Below, piece by piece: positions 60,297-64,000 of a stretch of 64,000 nt of DNA. The notes below the pieces were generated by a model that had not been told where the DNA came from, did not search any database, and saw only the letters and a program-made list of their open reading frames with translations. The stretch is from Isoetes taiwanensis (lineage: Eukaryota > Streptophyta > Lycopodiopsida > Isoetales > Isoetaceae): assembly GCA_021234155.1 (NCBI GenBank), contig JAJEKV010000221.1, forward strand, positions 712,869 to 776,868, written 5' to 3'. The stretch's first letter is position 1, and the number at the start of each line of letters is the position of its first letter. The translations under genes were made by a program, and so were the position numbers.

Positions 60297-61740
60297 CAAG
60301 GAGGTGCTAAATGTGGTATGAATAAGAAGGAGATTATTCTTCTAGGATTTAATGGACATTTGTATGTTTGTGAAGATATTCCTGTAACTAAGGCATCAGA
60401 TAAAAGTGATACTATAGCTGAATTTAATGGCATTGTCCATGGTATGAGGAAGGAGCCATTACATTCACGGACTATACATGGTTTTGTGATTTACAGCCGA
60501 TCTATTGAAGACAAAACCAGATGTTATCGTGCCTAAGGGGACTAAGGGATTAGTTGTGGATTGAAGAAATGGATTTGATGTCCATGAGCTTGTTGGAACT
60601 TTTGTAGTAAGTGTTTCTTTTACCAAGATGCGGGGAGACCCATTGAAATTACCGCAAAAGACCCGAAGTTAGTGCATCTCTATTGACTTTTTTGTTCCAC
60701 GTAGTCATTGGTAGCTTATAAAGTACCAACATCAGACGCGAAAGGCCCTTCAAGCAGCTAAAAGGAGGTGATATGTCTTAAAGTCACCGGGCCTTACATC
60801 ATCCCCAGTTCTAGGCAGTAAAATGTAATATGTAGGAGTCATTTGTCGTAGTTTGTCGCTTCTTCAATAAATAGACCCTTCCAAACCGGACGATTGCCAT
60901 GTTGTTATCTTAACTTTTGAAGTTCTTTTGCATGTTAGATATGGCAGAAGGTTTCGTCGTAGATGTTGGGTATGATTTTGGGTGAAGGTTGGTTGTCATA
61001 TTTTTTTTTTAAATGGTATTTCAATGGTTGTTCTTGTTGATATTTTCTTTTTGTTACTTTCTCCTTCGACGTTGCGACGGGGCCTGATTCATGCATGTGG
61101 CCCCCGCTCTAACCGGTAGTTCCAGGCCCCTGGATGTGGCTCAATGGATTGATCCGTCCGCGTGATGCTTCACATGGACGCAGCAGAAGATTGTCGAGCA
61201 AGATAAGATATGTAGCGCCTGCATTGTTTTGCATACTCCGAAGTTATGGCAGTTGAATCGGCCTCCCCGCAGTATCCGGACCGGATTCACCGCTCTCTAG
61301 TTGTGTGATGTTTTGGAGGAGGTCGCCGGAGGCCCGCAGGGCAAGGTAAATCGGGATAAGTGGGCTGATGCCGAGCGCGCTGCCGCTGCGTAATGCGTGT
61401 GCCCGCTGGTTCAAACCGGATCGACACTTAATTCCATGGCAAAGACATCTGTGGAGCGCTACCGTGAGCCCTTTGTGGCGTACATTACTGTGCAAGTGGG
61501 AAGCACTTTGGGAGTCATGTGGGAAGGATGCAAGTGGAGATAAGGATTGCAAGCTTGTGGAGCCCCTCGCTTGTTTTGAAGGACAAGGGGCCTGCAAATG
61601 AATTTTGGAGGAAAGAAACCTCAGGCTACCAAAAGAAGGTACGGGTGGGGAGGAAGAAATAAGAAGCCCGTGATTGAGTTCCCGGCTGAGGCTAGGGGAT
61701 GAGCCCCTCCTCTATTGACGCCGCGGACAAAGAGTGTAGG
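60297..61740. other. No gene recognised
   Basis: A 97-codon frame at 60243-60536 runs out of the 3' LTR and includes KKEIILLGFNGHLYVCEDI; it is not a family I know. From 61070 the sequence is GC-richer and protein-like but broken, and may be the 5' part of the HUH relic that follows. Confidence 0.4.
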
Positions 61741-61752
61741 TGGTGTTGATGT

Positions 61753-62290
61753 GTGGGAAGCATTGGCACGCTTTCACCAGAAGCTTCCCCGACAAGGAAT
61801 GCATATCCTGAGTTGTTAGGCGTGAACGGGGATCCGAAGTTGGATCATCTCCACATTCAGTGCGCTTTTAGAGTTGAAGCAACTGAGCCTCAGCACCCCG
61901 CTATGGTTAATGGGCAGTTTGAAGAAATATCTTGGTCTGGGACACTCACAAGCCGTTTTGGAGGAGTGATTTTATGCAAAGGTCCGAAGATACAAAATTA
62001 ACCGCTATGAAGGCATGATTGGTTATTGCCTTAAGGATCCGGGTAAAATGCATTTTAGGCATCATTTGAAGACGCATCATGGAGCGTGATGGCCGGGGAA
62101 AGATCTCTATGCACTCTGGCATGGCAGTGACATCAAATCGCGGGTCACTTTGGACAATCTAATCTTTTGGCAAGGGCATGGTCATTTCGCTTCATATCAT
62201 GGCAAGAGGCACCCGCATCGCTAGCGTGCCGCCATCGCGAATGTTGAGAACCAACAAATTTGTTTTGAGTAGTGCATGGTGCTGCCCATG
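61753..62290 (+). pseudogene. HUH endonuclease (Rep-like) relic, possibly Replitron-type
   Basis: Two hallmark motifs of rolling-circle-type HUH nucleases occur in order. DHLHIQCAF at 61843-61869 gives the His-hydrophobic-His metal site (motif II). About 50 codons later YEGMIGYCLKD (62006-62038) gives the Tyr-x-x-Lys active site (motif III). The second lies in another frame, so there is a frameshift between them. Further downstream GKDLYALWHG (about 62100) and SRVTLDNLIFWQ (62135-62172) continue homology to large Rep-like proteins that I recall from green-lineage transposons. Stops follow. Active relatives nick one DNA strand through the Tyr and start strand-transfer replication. Element ends were not found. 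The broader CRESS/Rep superfamily is the alternative assignment. Confidence 0.5.
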
Positions 62291-64000
62291 AACCGCGCTC
62301 ATATCACAAATACGAAGTTGAGGCAGCCGTGGGAGTCGACATTAAATCCGTGGTCCTTCACTAAGGATGTCCGCTCAAAGGATTTTTGGTACTCCACCCG
62401 AGTTGTGCCCGCCGAACGTATTGGGAAGAGGGAGGAAACGCATTTGGGATGATATTGGGAATAATGGTGACAAAGAAGCGATGACGGAATCGTCTTAGCA
62501 AAAGATTCGTGGATGACGACCGCCCCATAGATACCCCCGCCCTGCCCTTTATGATCCTTGGCCGTAGTTTATCCCCGTGGATTCCAGCATAGAACCGTTA
62601 ACGAGAGTAGGTATCGTGATCTAAGCTTGTGTGTCACATGTTAATATGTAAATCTTCTTGTTTTGTAGGTGTCGCAATCAATGAGGGTGTCGGGTGGTGT
62701 TGGAGATAATGGCCCCTCTGAGGTCAATAAACATAGACACGCGAACCGATGGTGAATCGCCAGCCAGCATTTGCAAGGCAAACAATGCAAAACAAAGGGA
62801 GGGGGATACGTAATGCATTTCCACCTTCATGATGGGAGTCGTCGGCCCGCTGAGGTACTTAGTGGAATTAAGGATGCAAAGACAGCCTTTTGTAATAAAC
62901 CGCAAATACATTCAGATGATGCTCGAATGTTTAGAGATGGAGGGATCTCAAGATTTCATCAGGCCGCCGCTGCTCGCTGTGGCATGTCAAACCGCCAAGG
63001 GGATCTTCCCTGCGGCATACAAATGCCTTGGATCGCATGGGCTGCAGGTACATCATCCGACCATGCGCCTCAACACCGTACGCTTTGGCATCGACATGGA
63101 GGCTCCGTGTAGAGTTGGTGTCTTGTTACTTCTGTAAACTTTTTGTCCAGAATATTGAGTTGTCAAATGTACTGCCGCAGGGGGTACCGGCCGGGGCGAT
63201 CGACTCTGTTGTTTGTGCCCCTCAATATGAAGGCATATTGTCTTTGTGAACGCGACTTTTTTGATGTCAGCATAAAGATTCTATATGGTGATCATTCGCC
63301 ATCTTCAGAATGATCCGCTATAATACTAAGTTATTGTCCGTACATGGTGTTAAAATTGGTGCTCTTGTATTTCAATCACGTTTGCCAAGCATTCACGTTT
63401 AATTTAATGGTTGGTGCATTGGTCAATGGTTTTGGGTTTTTTTTCCAATGGTTGTAGCTGGAAAATAGTGAAAAAGGTTGCACTCGAGCGATAAGGTTGC
63501 ACTCAACAATATTTGCACTTTTGTACCTGTAACAAAGCTTTTGGAAGAAAAAACCCACAAATACACCATCAAGGGATGCTATTGTTTGTGGCCAAACATG
63601 CAGTTTTATATATATTTTAGAATATTATGTTTCCTATGGACTTTTAAACCTGATTGGTAACGTAAACGTTTCAAGTGTATATTAACCATGGAGAGATTTG
63701 TTGTGGAAGAAGGCGTCAAACCCCCTATGTGATTCAATACGACAAAAATAAATGGAAAATTTTTATTTTGTCAAAAGTAGGAACTTGACGTTTTAAGAAT
63801 TTTCAATAAAACAAAGCTTGCATGAACAAAAAGCAAGCTAGATTTTGATTTATGAAAGTCCGGGTGCACGACTCCATTCCTACCGTATGAATAAGCAGTG
63901 GCCAAAAATGCATATTCAAAAGTAAAAAGTGTGATCTATCCAATTTTACAAAAATAGAATTGTATAAGAGAATATTCCGGCCCCACCAAACATTCCGCTG
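62291..64000. other. Broken coding-like sequence, then AT-rich, no gene assigned
   Basis: 62291-63250 remains GC-richer and includes a probable short intron ending TTGTTTTGTAG near 62668 and an open frame at 62829-63137 (VINRKYIQMMLECLEMEG, then AAYKCLGSHGLQVHHPTMRL) that I cannot assign; it may belong to the same relic as the HUH motifs. From 63250 on the sequence is AT-rich with no gene. Confidence 0.4.

Noticed and set aside
1-64000. CRISPR arrays, bacterial operons, phage or plasmid functions
   Set aside because: All recognisable genes are plant-type with introns; the tandem repeats lack the alternating repeat-spacer structure.

Overview
The window is eukaryotic nuclear DNA from a land plant. 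Short GT-AG introns, plant-type gene fragments (a DUF1645 protein, a PLS-class PPR protein, a CHR24-type SNF2 helicase, a FLK/PEPPER-type KH protein, a GH5 mannanase) and layered decaying transposons all point that way. The style of the PPR relic and the very repeat-rich, gene-poor landscape suggest a large-genome vascular plant, most likely a fern and less likely a gymnosperm; this is an inference, not a proof. Only one gene looks intact: a 377-codon DUF1645-family gene at 34869-36002 on the + strand. Almost everything else that can be identified is mobile DNA or broken gene copies.

Layout. 0.8-1.9 kb: two unrelated gene fragments side by side, pieces of a chromatin-remodelling helicase and the last KH domain of a FLK/PEPPER-like protein. 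6.7-13.2 kb: minisatellites, a dispersed repeat family (copies at 9.1-10.6 and 11.3-13.1 kb, a third at 33.5-34.0 kb), and 5'-truncated LINE copies with TATTC-type tails. 13.4-23.0 kb: a + strand LINE whose reverse-transcriptase region is split by a 7,720-bp cut-and-paste transposon (14217-21936) with matching terminal inverted repeats and a TAAG target duplication. That transposon carries a decayed DDE-like transposase, an acidic reading frame and a convergent coiled-coil gene. 26.7-31.2 kb: an LTR retrotransposon (5-bp target duplication ATAAC, LTRs about 98-99% alike) with no visible pol, which instead holds the end of an endo-beta-mannanase gene and a 182-bp MULE-type MITE with perfect 39-bp inverted repeats. 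34.7-36.0 kb: the DUF1645 gene. 38.0 kb: a cluster of four GAATATTC heat-shock-element-like sites. 45.6-49.7 kb: a ruined Ty3/gypsy chromovirus (gag, protease, RT, integrase, chromodomain). 53.2-56.1 kb: a PPR pseudogene with a clear 300-bp period. 56.3-60.3 kb: an LTR element with short LTRs, an initiator-Met-type primer binding site, a purine tract and an AATAC target duplication. 61.7-62.3 kb: a relic of a HUH (rolling-circle Rep-like) endonuclease, possibly from a Replitron-type transposon.

The genes do not form a pathway. The useful reading is one of nested insertion: repeat family, then LINE fragments; LINE, then the TIR transposon; LTR element with a captured mannanase piece, then the MITE. 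The two most novel-looking items are the TIR transposon with its convergent second gene and the HUH relic.
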